Shown: positions 23,470-23,539 of the stretch, piece by piece | Layout: each line of letters begins with the position of its first letter | Position numbering within the stretch: position 1 is the first letter of the stretch | Source of the DNA: a virus | Reading direction: 5' to 3' (one strand) | DNA: 23,539 nt | Virus record (IMG/VR): IMGVR_UViG_3300037189_001431 | Location: 1 to 23,539 of that record | The notes under the pieces: model-generated | Seen by the model: the letters and a program-made list of their open reading frames with translations, nothing else | Told to the model about the DNA's origin: nothing | The model's database searches: none | Translations under genes and position numbers: made by a program

Positions 23470-23539
23470 ATGGCAACTTTTACAAAGACACTTCTTTCAG
23501 GCTCATCACAGGGTCAGCCAATCACAGTTGTGCAAACTG
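23470..23539 (+). CDS. Partial gene cut by the window end, probable virion protein
   Basis: An ATG preceded by AGGA (seven bases away) opens a frame that is still open after 23 codons. The visible start, MATFTKTLLSGSSQGQPITV, resembles openings of small beta-rich phage virion proteins as I remember them. No further statement is possible without the downstream sequence. Confidence 0.6.
   Translation, partial: MATFTKTLLSGSSQGQPITVVQT

Noticed and set aside
1-23539. CRISPR array, tRNA, integrase or transposon
   Set aside because: No regularly spaced direct repeats, no cloverleaf, and no recombinase motif were found on reading either strand.

Overview
The window is 23.5 kb of a tailed double-stranded DNA phage (or an integrated or metagenome-assembled one). 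It covers the packaging, head, short-tail, appendage and lysis genes. Every gene I can support lies on the + strand, packed end to end, mostly with overlapping stop/start codons. I see no tRNA, integrase, transposase, CRISPR array or bacterial housekeeping gene. Base composition is moderate (by eye mid-40s % GC). The protein families recall, from memory only, phages of Actinobacteria, perhaps small freshwater ones: an N4-gp56-like capsid protein, a small 'HTEFVEGCF..C' protein, a 'NYPNALDSLTNPTATDTLD' protein and Ala/Gln-rich virion proteins. The host assignment is inference.

Layout. 1-179: a structured leader with several competing hairpins and a T-run that may end an upstream transcript. 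180-649: two small genes of unknown role. 653-2548: terminase large subunit with an N-terminal helix-turn-helix. 2615-3582: five very small lysine-rich proteins joined by TAATG stop/start overlaps. 3582-5342: portal. 5344-13390: a block of five proteins (161, 1527, 311, 304 and 376 aa) without clear enzymatic domains, plausibly internal-virion or ejection components. 13391-13610: the only sizeable internal gap, with a good sigma-70-type promoter overlapped by a near-perfect inverted repeat and, just before the ribosome binding site, a strong hairpin. 13611-15345: scaffold-like protein and major capsid protein, followed at 15355-15394 by a perfect 12-bp-stem hairpin. The capsid pair therefore looks like its own transcription unit.

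15424-18871: small proteins, a probable head-tail adaptor and a 627-aa beta-rich protein that could be a nozzle or hub. 18874-21572: tail-fibre-like protein, three tandem divergent copies of one small beta-rich appendage family, and a small helical protein. 21582-22738: a small beta protein followed by a lysis cassette (membrane protein, M15-type zinc peptidase endolysin, two-helix holin). 22749-end: more small virion or appendage proteins, the last cut by the window edge.

How it works together. The terminase pumps DNA through the portal into a shell built from the capsid protein on the scaffold. The adaptor and nozzle candidates would close the vertex, and the fibre-like proteins would bind the host. 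The holin and peptidase would open the cell. There is no tape-measure or major tail tube gene in a stretch that otherwise looks like a full structural module, so a short-tailed (podovirus-like) particle is the best inference. The 1527-aa protein then fits an ejection protein better than a tape measure. This is mostly a conventional phage structural region; the less familiar parts are the lysine-rich cassette, the portal-to-scaffold block, the regulated-looking capsid promoter and the triplicated appendage gene.
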